Made by a program: the position numbers and the translations under genes. Below, one piece after another: positions 1-11,673 of a stretch of 64,000 bases of DNA. Where the stretch lies: NCBI GenBank assembly GCA_024364735.1, contig JAGFNQ010005640.1, forward strand, positions 186,001 to 250,000, given 5' to 3'. The first letter of the stretch is position 1; the number at the start of each line of letters is the position of its first letter. This DNA comes from Boesenbergia rotunda (taxonomy: Eukaryota > Streptophyta > Magnoliopsida > Zingiberales > Zingiberaceae). The notes beneath the pieces were generated by a model. The model did no database searches. It saw only the letters and a program-made list of their open reading frames with translations, and was not told the DNA's origin.

Positions 1-895
1 AGGACTTGGGAGAAGCTGGACACATCCTTGGGATCAAAGTTATAAGGGATCGCAAGAAAAGGATGTTGTGCTTATCTCAAGCTTCGTATATTGACACTAT
101 CCTAGCTTGTTTTAGCATGCAAAACTCCAAGAAAGGTTTTCTACCATTCCGGCATGGAGTACCTTTATCAAAGGAGATGTTTCCTAAAACATCAAAGGAG
201 ATAGAGGAGATGAAAGCAGTTCCATATGCTTTGGTTGTAGGAAGTCTAATGTATGCTATGTTATGTACAAGACCGGATATCTGCTTTGTCGTGGGCATTG
301 TTAGAAGATATCAAAGTAATCCAGGACAAGGACATTGGACTGCGGTAAAGCATATATTAAAGTACCTGAAAAGGACTAGAAACTATATGCTGGTTTACCA
401 GGCAAATCATTTGCTCCCTGTGGGTTACACAGATTCTAATTTCCAATCAGATAGGGATAACAGTAAGTCTACCTTGAGTTATGTGTTTACTTTGGGAGGT
501 GGAGTCATACTATGGAGGAGTATTAAGCAGAAATGCATTGCGGAGTCCACCATGGAAGTTGAGTATATGACAGCCTCTGAGGCAGCCAAAGAATCAGTAT
601 GGCTCAGAAACTTCTTAATGGACTTAGAAGTGATTCCTGGTTGCCCAAATCTATCATAATTTATTGTGATAATAGTGGTGCAGTAGCAAACTTGAAGGAA
701 CCATGAGCCCATAAGACATGTAAACACATTGAGCATAAGTACCACCTGATACGAGACATCATAAAGCGAGAAGAAGTTGTTGTCGCCAAGATTGCATTAG
801 CAGATAACCTGGCAGATCCTTTCACTAAGGCCCTTCCAGTGAAAGCTTATGATAGGCATGTTGAAGGGATGGGAATCAGATGTATGGAAGTTTGA
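1..895 (+). pseudogene. Ty1/copia pol fragment (end of RT plus RNase H), element I
   Basis: This is the C-terminal part of a copia polyprotein; the rest lies left of the window. The segment to 659 holds the RT connection region (LCTRPD motif near 265-285) and the first RNase H motifs (GYTDSNF near 425, then a degraded TMEVEY where copia normally has TTEAEY near 550). A frameshift close to 657 moves the reading frame. The RNase H tail continues from about 660 (IYCDNSGAVANLKEP) to a stop at 893-895, with an in-frame TGA at about 705. The same tail motif (ADPLTKALP-like) occurs in the F elements further right, so the lineage is related. The element is dead by at least two lesions. It joins a polypurine tract and a 3' LTR immediately downstream. 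Confidence 0.93.
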
Positions 896-918
896 TAGCA
901 ACATAGTCTTTCAGTATA

Positions 919-928
919 AGTGGGAGAT
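919..928 (+). other. Polypurine tract of copia element I
   Basis: A purine run (AGTGGGAGA) lies just before the LTR start TGATAGGATG at 929. It sits 24 bases after the pol stop, the usual place for the plus-strand primer of a copia element. Confidence 0.75.
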
Positions 929-1807
929 TGATAGGATGTATACTATAAGCCTAGCTTTGTATACACATCTATTTTAGAATAAGAATTACAATGGTCATGT
1001 GTTTGCATTTTATATTTGTTATATGTATGCAATTGTCAGTTACTTTACATTGTAGACAACATGGTGTGTGGTGTCACACAGAAGATCATGTTATCAGTTC
1101 CTTGTAAAGTATAAGTAGTGGCTCACAATCAAGATGGAATTGGACAAATCATTGGAACGGTTGTAGTGTAATTTGGTATTAGTCTATCTTGATTATAGAA
1201 TTACACTAGTGCACTTTGTGTGTATTGAGCAGGACCGTTTTGAGGTGATTCGATTTATACTGACTATATAATCGAATAAGACCTTGGTTATTATGGATGT
1301 ACATACTCTTAATCCCGATATAATAATGGGCACATATACTTAATAGTTATTTCTTTAATTTACCAATGGGCATGATTTATTCGTTAAATCAATAGGCCCG
1401 GTAAATTGGGAAATAATATTATTTATATGGTGTGTCGTTGATTATAGAAGGAAATCATGTCTTAATTATTTAGGATGATGATGTCCCCTTGAGGAGCCTA
1501 TAAGGATTATCATGTAAATCCTGCAAGTTGACTTGGTCCAACATGATAATAAAGTTGAGTGGTACTACTCTTGGAGTTAGATGTTAATTAATTAAATTAT
1601 CGGTAATTTAATTAATTAACAGATATACGATATCTTAAACACGGGAAGATAATGTACACATAATAAGAAGGAGCCCATATTTTATTATGGGGTTGGTGCG
1701 GTAGTTCAATAATAACCCTTTAGTGGAGCGGGTTATTATTAACGGGTCGGGTTAAAGATCCGTTAGGAGACCATAACCAACTTCTCCTCATGGTCCCTAT
1801 TGTAGCG

Positions 1808-1816
1808 TATATATAG
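1808..1816 (+). promoter_or_regulatory. TATA box in the LTR of element I
   Basis: TATATATAG lies about 880 bases into the LTR, upstream of a CT-rich leader. Position and sequence fit an LTR core promoter; transcription has not been tested. Confidence 0.55.
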
Positions 1817-1964
1817 CCTCCTAAACCATCATGAGAGCCCTAACTTGGTTTTTTCTCTTCTCCTCCACTCCTCTTGGGCGTGCAGCAACAAGGAGCCTCC
1901 TTAGGGTCGGCGCAAGTGAGGAAGGAGAAGGAAAGGCTAGCCATCACTACAAGAAAAAAGTGAA

Positions 1965-2190
1965 ACAACAACGCTTTTTCCGCGTTGTCGTTAATGCTTA
2001 AAAAGCGTTGTTGATGAAGCCGTTGTAGAAAGTATATCTACGACAATGCTTTTTCCGCGTTGTGGTTTGGAGCAAAGACAACGCTTTTTTCGCGTTGTCT
2101 ATTGGTTTTTAAAAACGTTGTGGTTTGGCACAAAGACAACGCAAAAATCGTGTTGTGTATTGTTACTTAAAAAACGTTGTCTTTTTAATA
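1965..2190. repeat. CACTA left subterminal repeats
   Basis: Several copies of the word ACAACGC(T/A)TTTT and its complement AAAA(A)CGTTGT occur in both orientations within about 225 bases. They match the repeats inside the right end of the same element. Confidence 0.75.
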
Positions 2191-2199
2191 GGCAGTGTT

Positions 2200-2345
2200 T
2201 TTCATAATTTATAATATTCACAATTTATAAACATTTTTATTCACAATTGATAATATTCACAATTTACTAGCATTTTTATTCACAATTGATAATATTTACA
2301 ATTTACACTGATAATAGTTTACAAAATTCACTTATAATACAGTGC
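2200..2345. repeat. AT-rich short tandem repeat in the CACTA element
   Basis: A unit of about 48 bases containing TTCACAATTGATAATATT and ATTTTTATTCACAA is repeated two to three times with substitutions. No function is apparent. Confidence 0.5.
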
Positions 2346-2399
2346 ATTATTTACAAAAGTGTTTGTATTCCATATTAAATACAAAAAATATCTCAATTC

Positions 2400-2885
2400 A
2401 CAAGTTCTATAAAACTTCATCATTCACAAGTTGTTCTTTGGGGCTGCTTGTTAACTCGATCTGCTTTAACACTGCATAAAAAGAATTATCAACCATGAAC
2501 CATTTGCAAAGTTCAAAGAGTTAAAAAAATGAAAAAAAAAGGCCAAATCTTCAAGGACTTACTTTTCTTCTGTTTTGTTGTCTCCTTCAGCAACTGTACC
2601 ACTTGCTGAACTGGAAAAGCAAAGCTTACTCTGGAAATTGACATGAAAAAAATTACTCTGAAGCTTTATTCAGAAAACTGTAAAGTACAATTTCATTCAT
2701 TCAGTACTGACCCAACAGCCCTGGTCAACCTAAAATAACCATGAATTCTATACGTAGGCTTTCAAAGCAGCACACTAGTTTTTTGTGCTTACTTCAGGGT
2801 GGTATATCGAATTTGTGGTCTTCCAGTAGAACAGGATCACAGAAGAGAGGCCTCACATCAGTAAAAATAAGTGAAGGATGAAAAA
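2400..2885 (-). pseudogene. Possible exon remnants in the CACTA element, origin unclear
   Basis: Three short stretches look like exons on the minus strand. One at about 2,400-2,475 follows a TTTTTATGCAG acceptor and is a diverged copy of the last transposase-like exon at 4,375-4,455. One at about 2,557-2,608 lies between a TTTTCCAG acceptor and a GTAAGT donor. One at about 2,810-2,885 reads as a hydrophilic peptide with FCDPVLLEDHKFDIPP. I do not recognise the gene. They could be a duplicated transposase end, a captured host gene, or chance. Confidence 0.3.
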
Positions 2886-4370
2886 ATTACAGCAATTGAG
2901 GTATTTTGTAGAGGTTAAAGCGTTATGATTTGTAAAAAAGTTAGTCCTGTTAAGAATGACTGCCATGACAACTAATAGTTATCTTCACGCCATCTTCCAG
3001 AAGAGAATAGAAGGTCTAAGTTTCTGGTCTCATGCTTTCACAACCCAACTATCAAAAGACAGGTGAAAATATATAATGTATTGTTCTACATCTACTACCT
3101 ACCAGGAAACAATAAGGGAGTTCGTGGAATCTAAACAATGTACAATGCCACATGACACTGAACTATTAAAGAAAAGAACTTGGCAAAATAACTATATGAA
3201 CTCATGCAAAAAAACATTCAGTATAACAAGATTCCAGACGAATACACTTCTAATATTTGTTGTACAAAATTTATGTACATCTCCCTAGAGTTGTAAAGGG
3301 ACTTGAAAGTTTGTTTTTGCTGAATGCTTAATTTCTATTTTTTTAGAAAGGGGCAGTTAGAAAAGCATGTGAATACTATATGAGTGTACAACCAATATTC
3401 ATCAATTGGGTCTCCCAGTAAACATTTTATTCTGCCAAGTATATATCTAGGCTTTGTTCAAAAAGTACGCCTTGCAACGCTGGTTAATACAGAATTCTGC
3501 TATAGGTTTTGCCTACAACTAAAGGTGACTATGCATCATGCATCATAACAGAATTTAACCAAACAATGAAAAAAAGCTATATATACATATACCATTATTT
3601 CAAATCCATATATCTGTTTCTTCTGATATATATTGCGATTGTCATACTATTTCATATTTAAACAATTCCCAAACATCAAATGATCATGTTTTGAAAATCT
3701 AAAGTACCATTAAAGCATGGTGAATAAGCTTGTAGCTGAGCTAAAGCTTGTTTATGAAGTAGCATCAAAACTTGTCAACATATTCAACTTAAGTTGGGCT
3801 TCCAAACTGCTAGGGGACAATAACATTTCTGAAAATGAGCTAAAAAAAGGAATTTGAATTCAATAACAATTTATACAGCATATTCATTTTAAGAAGCAAA
3901 CATGAAATATTTTGAACACCAGTCATCCACAACCCTCCCGTAACAGCAATATGTAGACAAAACAGAAGGTGCATTGCAGGTAACAAATATCTAATGGTAT
4001 CAAATAAAGTTAGTGAAATATCTGCATTAACACAAATAAGACTGCTTCACATACCTCCATATGTTACAACTACAAAAGAATATAAAGCATACCTAGATGG
4101 ACTTGTGAGGTAGAGACATGCTCGTTTGCAGTTTGTAGCATCTACATGCTCAACTAACAGGTCAACATCTTCCTCCTATATATTACACTGACAGAAGATT
4201 ACAAAAGCTAGAAAATTTACACTGATAACTATTATACAGATATCTTGTACTTGCATATTAATGCAAGCAAACATCCTTTCACTGCATGTGACAAGTTTTC
4301 CAAACTCACAAGTTTTACAACACATCATCAATCACTTAAGAGTTTCACGAGTTTTTCAATTCACAAGTTT
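2886..4370. other. CACTA interior with no recognisable gene
   Basis: AT-rich sequence. The only longer open frame (about 3,076-3,288, plus) is short and resembles nothing I know. I see no domain motif or tandem repeat worth naming. Confidence 0.5.
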
Positions 4371-4374
4371 CATA

Positions 4375-5198
4375 ATCAATCCGCGATTGGGGCCAACTTC
4401 TGAAGCTCGATCTCATAACTATCCTTTAATACTGCCTAAAAAAATGGAATTAGAAATTATAGAAAATACAATATAATGTAAGCTACTTTTAAAAAAAATA
4501 TCATTCCATGAACTTAAATCTAAATAGAATAATAATCTTGTATGATTCCAAACCTATTCAGAAATATGATCTTGAATGCACTCCGTCAACTAGGCCCGAA
4601 CCTCATCAATTTGATCACGAGATTAACCTGTTTTTGTGAACTGTGAACACAGACAAATTAAATTGGCGAGTGGTTAATGGGAAAAACAATCAACACTGAT
4701 CACTTTGCAATTCTAAATAGTTAATGTCAAAGAATTTGAGATAAGCTTAATATAGTTACTATTGATCTCAGTGAATCTCTCTCGATAGTCTCAACTTCTT
4801 CAATAATTTGTTTCATGTATCTCATCACAAAAAAACCGCATTGTTTCGCATCCGGTTGTTGAGGAGCCTATATATGGTAATTATTGTCAAATAGTTAACG
4901 AAAATTATACACATTCCACTATATGTTAAACAAAAGTATACATACCTTAACTACTTCCCACTTAGCATTTTTTCTCCCTTTCCTTCCCTTGGTAGAATTA
5001 AACAAGCGTAATGCCCTTCATACGTTATGAATATTTGTTATATAAAATTTATATTAAAATATAAATTTACTGACAGAAATCTGAACTCACATTTCCATTA
5101 CGTATTTACAATCATCATCTCGAATGCGGGAACTAAGGGAATCTAACACATAAATAGTATCCTTGTAAGGTTCAATTACACTGAGAATCCAATGGAAA
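4375..5198 (-). pseudogene. CACTA transposase-associated Ulp1-like cysteine peptidase exons
   Basis: Exons with canonical splice sites encode the C-terminal Ulp1-like domain common in plant CACTA proteins. Exon 5,091-5,198 carries the His motif (FHWIL) and the Asp motif (YVLDSL). Exon 4,946-5,015 is 70 nt, lies between AG and GT, and encodes ALRLFNSTKGRKG-type sequence. The exon from 4,867 down to about 4,727 carries the active-site Cys (QQPDAKQCGFFVMRYM). The frame stays open across the three exons and the splice phases agree. Two further coding-like pieces follow at about 4,640-4,565 (with an in-frame TAG) and 4,455-4,375 (ends LAPIAD then stop). The N-terminal transposase core was not found upstream, so this is a partial gene. 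Peptidase activity is a family inference; the His, Asp and Cys motifs are all present. Confidence 0.75.
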
Positions 5199-7351
5199 CT
5201 AGGCAAAGACATATGGTTAGATCATAAAATTTAATAAATTAGCGAATGGAAGACATAAAGTAATACAAATCATTGATAAAGCCAAAGACCTTGCTCCCTA
5301 CGCATCAGTTAACATCTACGACTTAAGAAGACTATCATGAGTCAATGACAATGTCAAACTAGAGTCCTCATATTTGTTTAGTCAAATATCAAAACAATCA
5401 CTAGTTTAGTAAAGTTACACAAGGAAAAAACTAGATCTTACGAAAGGAATTCTATACCTTTGCCATTGTTCTCCAACTTGGTTGCTAACAGAAAGCTAAC
5501 AAGTGCGATGCATATCTCAGGTAAGGTATCTCATGAAACAACCTTTACCAAGATCAACTAGAATGGAGTTTAAATAAATGACATACTAAAATAAATGCTA
5601 CATTCCAAGGTCAAAAAAAGAAAAAATAGAAATGAAAACTAACATTATTGCTAAAATTATGCAAATAATTTGAATTGCTAAATTGGAAGGTCAGAAAAAC
5701 AATAAAACAAGGATACGCCCAGGAGAGCACGAACGACTGCAACAAAAGGAAAAATAAATATGGAGGTTAATCAGCTATCATATAAGCAAAAAAGACAGAA
5801 AGTAATATATAGGCATTTATCAAGCACATTCACAGATGAAATCATTGGAAATGCAAACTAAAAATCCTGTCTTAAAGAAAAAAAATCAGCAATAAAAGGA
5901 CATTTTTCTCTGCTATGACTTTCAAAAATCACATACGTAACCATATCTACAATATACAAACAATTTGCCTCGATTAGTGACAGTATTAATCTAATCATAT
6001 GTATATTAATTAGTTTAACAGTTGTGTATCCATTTTTATACATCAAGATTAACATGAAGTAAAATATACATGATAGTCACTTCGGCAAATTTTAACAGTC
6101 ATTTTATCCTTTGGCCACAATTTTGGCAAAAGTAAAACTGATTTGAATTATGTAAGACACACTTTTCTAAATCAACTGAATGAATATTAAACCTCTCAAA
6201 ACAGCATTTATGGATTAATTTTCTGTTGGTGGGCTTTTTATGAAGCCATAAAAGTCACCAAACGAAATCTTGAGTTTTGCAGCTAAAACTAATTATTTAT
6301 CCAACTTTTCCATAGACTAAATAAGTTGCAAGCAAGTTTAGGGAAATAGTTGTTATTTGTTGACATTGACTTTTGCTATTTATGGAGTTAAGAAAAGCTT
6401 TTCTAGCTCTCTTTCTTTCTGTTCACTGATCCAATGAATTTATTTCCCATGTACATGAAATCATAAATACTCTAGAGAATCTTGTGAAACAATTGTTTTA
6501 GATGAGGTTGCAAATATCATAAAAGCTGAAGAGAATATTGTGAAACAATTCGTTTGCATGAAGCTGCAACTTTGCGGAAGATAACACAAAAAGAACTGGA
6601 CTACTAAAAAGATAAATTTAGGCAACAATTCTTCATGATCAAATACTATTGGGACGAGAACCAACCAAAATATGAACCTAAAAGTCATTGGATGAGAATG
6701 CCAAACCAAACATCATTCAGAGAAAACTCCTGAAAATACATTAGACATAATCTATCCCACCTCTTCAACTGCAATAACGTCCTTTTGTCTTGTACATGTT
6801 AAGAAGCAACTATAGAGTTGTATTTCATATTAAAGGCAACCGGTAGAGTGCATTTCTTTCATAATTTAAAACAATCAGTAGGATGCTTGCTTCCTGATTG
6901 TGCAGCTTTCAACAAACTTGTGTTCTCCAAAACATCACTAACGGAAATAAAGGATGTATTCAATGATGAAATTTCTTAGTAAAGATAACTTTCTGAAATA
7001 TAAACCTTATGTACAGAAAATTGTGAATTTGGCAATAATTTTCAAAGGAAGAGTTAGGAATAGCAGAAAAGGTAGATAGAGCCATGGTATCAGTAATACA
7101 ACCTTCTGAGGAATGAAGCATTTAGGCTAGAATTTCTATTGTCAGACTAAACTAACTTTTGTGTGTCAAGTGTATCGAAGAAGAATCAGCCTTGCCTGCT
7201 GAGCAATTCAAGCTCTCTTGTCTAAATAGATGCAAATGATCAAAAAAATACTTCACACATTCCAACAAGAATTCAGTGCAGAATCATAGGAAAAACCAGA
7301 AAGGAACATAATGATGCATTCTACTACTAAAAATTCATTTTAGAGGCATAC
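5199..7351 (-). other. CACTA interior, mostly intron-like sequence
   Basis: No complete gene is visible. A coding-like stretch at about 5,465-5,520 (minus; PEICIALVSFLLATKLE before a GT) may be an exon, but I cannot assign it. The part next to 7,352 is probably the next intron of the captured EMC6 gene; its last exon (normally encoding SFVLFWT...) was searched for by eye and not found. Confidence 0.4.
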
Positions 7352-8268
7352 CATGAGTCCACCAAAAACACCATCAATTAATATCCGGTTCCAAGAATCA
7401 AAGTATTTGTTGACGGAAAATTTTGCTTTAGCTGCAAGACCCAAAGAAGCAACTGCCATGACCAAGAAATAAAAGACAAATCCCATCAAGCAAGTAAACC
7501 CCCATATTCCAGCAACCACACCACCAATGATAGAGAGGAAGGTACGACTGCAAAATCAATAAAAGCATCAAACATCTTATAATAGTCAACAAGCATGTAG
7601 TGAAACCAAACTGCATATAAACTCGACAATAGATTTGTCATCAATTATTTTGGACTTTCCCAATCATCTCTCTGGTGCAAACCTTAGTTGAAAAAGAATT
7701 CCCATTACAGAAGGAAGTAGTTTTCGTCCCTCATTAAATTTTACTAGTTTTCACACTATTTTTCAGGGTATTCAGAGAATAGCAGGGAACTATCAACGCA
7801 AGCATAAAAAAAAAGCAGTGCTTATGCCAGAATCTACTAGCCTAAGGAATTCCACCAAACTTAAACATTCAACAAGCTTCGTACGTTTCTAATGTTTGAT
7901 TAAGAACAAACATTGTTAAGGTATGCGTTCAACCTCTAGGGCTTAAGTGATCGCCAGAAAATATTCAGTTGTAAATAAAAAAATTATAAATCCAAAAATG
8001 GACGGGAAGCTGCAATCGCATGCATGAACTTGTTGCGAAGAAAGAAAAAGGAAAACGGTCTTCAGTCACAAACATGCAAAATCATCGACATAGAAAAATT
8101 CCAACTTTTAACGCTCCTGGCAGATCTTGGCAGCAAGCATAAAGTAGTTTGAGGGGATCACCTGTAATAGACTGACTTGATGTTGCTCTGGAGATTGTCG
8201 GCGTTCAAGATGGGCAAATCATCTTCGGATTCCTTGGCGGAGGTTCTGATATCTCCTTCCCCGGCCAT
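7352..8268 (-). pseudogene. EMC6: Captured EMC6 gene (ER membrane protein complex subunit 6), exons 1 and 2
   Basis: EMC6 is a small subunit of the ER membrane protein complex, which inserts membrane proteins. Exon 1 (8,162-8,268) starts MAGEGDIRTS and ends in a GTGATC donor. The intron is 7,548-8,161 (614 bp) and ends TTTGCAG. Exon 2 (7,352-7,547) begins RTFLSIIGG, contains two hydrophobic segments (GFVFYFLVM; LGLAAKAKF nearby) and YFDSWNRILIDG, and stops at a GTATGC donor after GGLM. The codon split across the first junction restores a Ser, and the frame is open for about 101 residues of a family about 110-120 long. The last exon is missing or too diverged to see. The copy lies inside the CACTA termini and still has its intron, so it looks like DNA-level gene capture. 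The open frame suggests recent capture or constraint; expression is unknown. Confidence 0.8.
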
Positions 8269-8335
8269 GGGCACTTTTTGCTTACTCACGGGTGACAACC
8301 CTAGGATGGAACGTCGGCGACTGTGAGAGAGAGAG

Positions 8336-8431
8336 ATGGAGAGGATAGTGGCGAGCGTCGTGATGCTGCCGCTGGGGTTCAGTTTCCACTCGACGGACGA
8401 AGAGCTCGTGGAGGATACTTCTTGGTGGTGA
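8336..8431 (+). pseudogene. NAC-like N-terminal fragment captured in the CACTA element
   Basis: A short frame starting MERIVASVVM contains LPLGFSFHSTDEELV. This matches the subdomain A signature of plant NAC transcription factors (LPPGFRFHPTDEEL type) at most positions. The frame then ends EDTSWW and a stop, or could run into an intron at the GGTGAGC there. It is only about 31 codons, so it cannot be a working factor. It lies head to head with the captured EMC6 start (8,268) and next to the solo LTR J target site (8,434). It could be a chance match, but the cluster of conserved residues argues for a capture remnant. Confidence 0.55.
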
Positions 8432-9549
8432 GCTAGGATGTAACGCCCGACCTTATATCTACCCTTAAGGCGGGGTTACGGGTCCATACATCCATATCAT
8501 TTAATTAGCTTAAGCATGTATATCCAAACAAAACATATCCAAACAAAACAATTACAATACATGAACTAGTAATAAGCATGCTTATTGAAGACTAATTTAC
8601 CAAGCAAGGTTTTTCATTTCTTTTATATCTACATGCATTTACAACCTAATATGAAGATCATTTAACCCACTATAGCATGGAATCTCAAGTAAGAATATAG
8701 CAAGAGTTATCTAGTTTTCGATACATGCAAAAGAAGCATATACAAAAGAAACATTCATAAGCAACCGAAAATAGTAAACATCTAGCATTTTACTCAGCAT
8801 GCATACTATAAGAATTAGACATTAATAATAGTATTATCTATCATGACCTAGGTTCCATATCTCTAACAGTAGAGTAGTCACAATCATCATATATTCAGAG
8901 TATAGTAACACAATTTCAATCTTTTATCGGAAGCAGTTAGATTCTAGACAAACTAAGGTAGATAGAATCTTTCATCCTTTCCCGAGCCATCACCACACAC
9001 ATCCTCTAGCCTTCCCTCTGCCTCTTCCTTTAATCCAAGTATTTCTTACCGCTATCTACAGCATAAGACAACACATAAACTAGTAAGCACAATGCTTGCT
9101 TAGTAAGAATCCGGGCCTACTCGCAAAACCATATCGATACATCATATCATGTACTCAGTAATCAAGATAGAACAAGATTAAGCATCATAAGCATCTCATC
9201 AAAGCATCATAAACATCACATCAAATATCTTCAAGCACTTTACGGAACAAGATTATCACATGATGAGAAAAGTATGCTTTTCAAAAGGTTCCATAATGGT
9301 AAGTACTTAAAAATATCATATCATCATCCAGGGCCCAGTTGTAGTACCACATCATGCGCGTTCCCTAATAAATTGGGGTAGTGAGCCACCAATCTAATTA
9401 GAGCAGGACCCTTCCGTCCTACCAATGCCATGACCTTCAGTTAACATGCACATTGGATTTGTTTAACGACCCCCTTCCGAGTCGGGTACACAACTTTCAA
9501 AGTAAAGTAATTTATCATGCAATTACTCATATATGTATATGCCTAAAGG

Positions 9550-9645
9550 TACTCTTAATCACTTCTCAAAGGGACACACCACACATTCAGGTGCTCTTGA
9601 TCCCCTAGGGACACACCACACATTCGGGTGCTCTTGATCCCAGTT
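9550..9645. repeat. Two-copy tandem repeat in LTR J
   Basis: A unit of about 45 bases with GGGACACACCACACATTC and GTGCTCTTGATCCC is present twice, head to tail, with one or two changes. Confidence 0.75.
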
Positions 9646-9819
9646 TCAATAGAGTAACCCTTTTTAGGCATATTATCAAACACATCATGTTCATATCATC
9701 AAGGTGCCCCATGGGCTATAAGGCATGCTTTTATACCTAACAAGATAGGTCACATAAATTATACACACATCACATATGTAGTAGCATGCTTCATGGTCTC
9801 ATTAGGTACTTCCCAACCC

Positions 9820-10440
9820 TAGAATTAGGGTTGGCTGAAACTTAAATAAGTGGTAGCATGCTTCATGGTTTCAAATATTCACACAAACATTTACACAAAC
9901 ACCTTGCCTATACTTATTAAGCATGGATATATCATAAGGAAAATCATACACCCTTAAACCCTAATTCTCCTAGGGTTGGCCGAAAGTTATATAGGGTAGC
10001 ATACCCTAATTTTGTCTTCTCAAAAATTTGGAAAACAACACACATGTATACAATATTTGTTAGCATTCATGTCATGCATCAAGAAGTGATTTCACTTCAC
10101 AACCCCAAGGAAATCCAAGCCTTGGCCGAAACCTTGTAGGGTACCAAAACCCTAATTTTTGTTCTCTCAAAAATTTGGAAACAACACATATGTGTATAGA
10201 ATCCCTAGGGCACTAGCATGTATCAAGATTTGATCAAAAAAAACTTCTCTTGGACCTCCAACCATAGGTGGCCGAAACTTGTTGGGTACCAAACCCTACT
10301 TTTTGTTCTCTCAAAAATTTGGAAAACAACATACATCCATACCCTAGGTTCCTAGGGATATCCTCATGTATCAAGAAGCAACCAAACCCTTCTTCCATGG
10401 TGGTGGCCGAATGGTCACAAGGAAGAAACTCCCATTTCCA
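9820..10440. repeat. Degenerate 130-170 bp tandem repeat in LTR J
   Basis: Four blocks share GG(T)TGGCCGAAA, then AGGGTA(C)CAAACCCTA, then TTCTCAAAAATTTGGAAA and an ACACATGTATA-like end. They start near 9,823, 9,965, 10,120 and 10,262. The spacing and arm lengths vary. Confidence 0.7.
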
Positions 10441-10984
10441 AAAACAACCACAAGAAAACATACAATCAACCGAAAGCGATTACACTGCAGGCGAGAGGAT
10501 ACTTACATCCTAGCGCTGGATTTTAACCTTCTTTAAATCGTAGGGTACCCTACACTTGAAGGGTATGTGAAAGCCTTTTTCTTCCAATTTTCCTCTAAGA
10601 CTCCTTGGTCTTGCTAGAAGGCAAAGACACTTGGGCTTTCTTCCTTGCAATTGCCCTAGGGTTAGAACCCTTGGATGCTATTTTCGAAAATGGAAGAAGT
10701 GAAGGAGATGATGGAGGTTTCGGTTGGGAGAAGTGAGGAAGAAGAAGAGAAGAAAAGGAAGTTATTCCAACTTCCCATATTTATACTTTTCTCATGAAAA
10801 GACATGTCTCTTCACCCTTACACACTTAACAAGCATGTTCCTTTCTCCTTCTACATGAAATATTGCTTGGTTCATTGGTTATGACATGGTGAGTGCATCT
10901 AGGAGGTCCAAGGTTCAATCCTTGCTTCCTCCTTTCTAGCTCTTCTTTTTATCACAATTTACACTAACCCATGTCAAAGCCCAT

Positions 10985-11215
10985 TAAACCAAGTCCATCA
11001 TAAAATTTCATAATATGAATAATATTTTATGAATTCAGAATATTTCATAATATTCCAAAAATATTATTTCATAATATTTTTAATATTCCATATTCATGAA
11101 TATAATATTTCATGCTAATATTTCATGATAATAATATTTCATGAATATAATATTTCATGCATTCATAACATTTCATAGCATGTGATTGCATGAAATTCAT
11201 ATCATTTCATTATAA
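10985..11215. repeat. AT-rich ATATTTCATG repeats in LTR J
   Basis: Dense short repeats of AATATTTCATGA(A)TATA fill about 230 bases near one end of the LTR. Confidence 0.65.
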
Positions 11216-11271
11216 CCATTTTCATACATTGTCATGATTTTACATTGACAAATTTGGGGTGTTACATAGGA

Positions 11272-11673
11272 GAAGATGTATGTTCACCAGATCTTCGTGG
11301 AGTGGAGAGGAGAGGACGAGGGAGGTGGCAATGAGGGAGGTGGAGGGAGGTGGAGGGAGATATTTCGCGGAGAAAAAAGCGCGGAGAGATTTTTCGCGAG
11401 CCGCCGAGGTTTGGCAATGAGCGAGGGATGTGTTTTTTATTTTAGCGGGAAATACGACAACGCTTTTAAAAAACGCTTTTGTAACAGCGTTGTCTTTCAT
11501 CCGAAACCACAACACTAAGCACATCGCATCATTATAAAACGTTGTCGTTATTAAAAAGTAAAACACATAGACAACGCTTTTCACTAAAAACGTTGTAAAA
11601 CAAAAAAAGACAACGTTTTTTTTTAAAAAACGTTGTCGATTGGGCGTTGTTGATTGCAAAAATTCTTATAGTG
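11272..11673. repeat. CACTA right end: GA-rich stretch and subterminal repeats
   Basis: After the J target-site copy comes a GGAGG-rich run (about 11,290-11,370). It is followed from about 11,450 by many AACGCTTTT / AAAACGTTGT words in both orientations and the terminal repeat ending at 11,673. Confidence 0.7.

Larger units (their letters stand above)
8439..11266 (-). mobile_element. Solo LTR J of a Ty3/gypsy element (2,828 bp)
   Basis: The sequence starts TGTAACGCCC and ends GGGGTGTTACA, with a perfect 5-bp TSD TAGGA at 8,434-8,438 and 11,267-11,271. Only one LTR is present, so it is a solo LTR left by LTR-LTR recombination. The ends resemble those of the chromodomain gypsy LTRs A and B in this window, which sets the orientation as minus. 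The interior has no pol. It contains several degenerate tandem repeats and an AT-rich end. Confidence 0.92.
1945..11673 (-). mobile_element. CACTA (En/Spm) transposon with captured gene fragments
   Basis: The ends are CACTACAAGAAAA at 1,945 and its inverted partner ending TTCTTATAGTG at 11,673. They are flanked by a 3-bp TSD, CAT, at 1,942-1,944 and 11,674-11,676, as expected for CACTA elements. Both subterminal regions (about 1,965-2,190 and 11,450-11,650) are packed with short direct and inverted copies of ACAACGCTTTTT / AAAAACGTTGT, the usual transposase-binding type of repeat. The strand given is that of the Ulp1-like coding exons. The element is 9,729 bp, of which 2,833 bp are the later solo LTR J with its duplicated TSD. 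It inserted into the LTR of copia element I. No complete transposase was found. Confidence 0.92.

Noticed and set aside
6461..7616. Minus-strand open frames near 6,461-6,709 and 7,428-7,616.
   Set aside because: The first has no motif and lies in probable intron. The second overlaps EMC6 exon 2 in a different frame.
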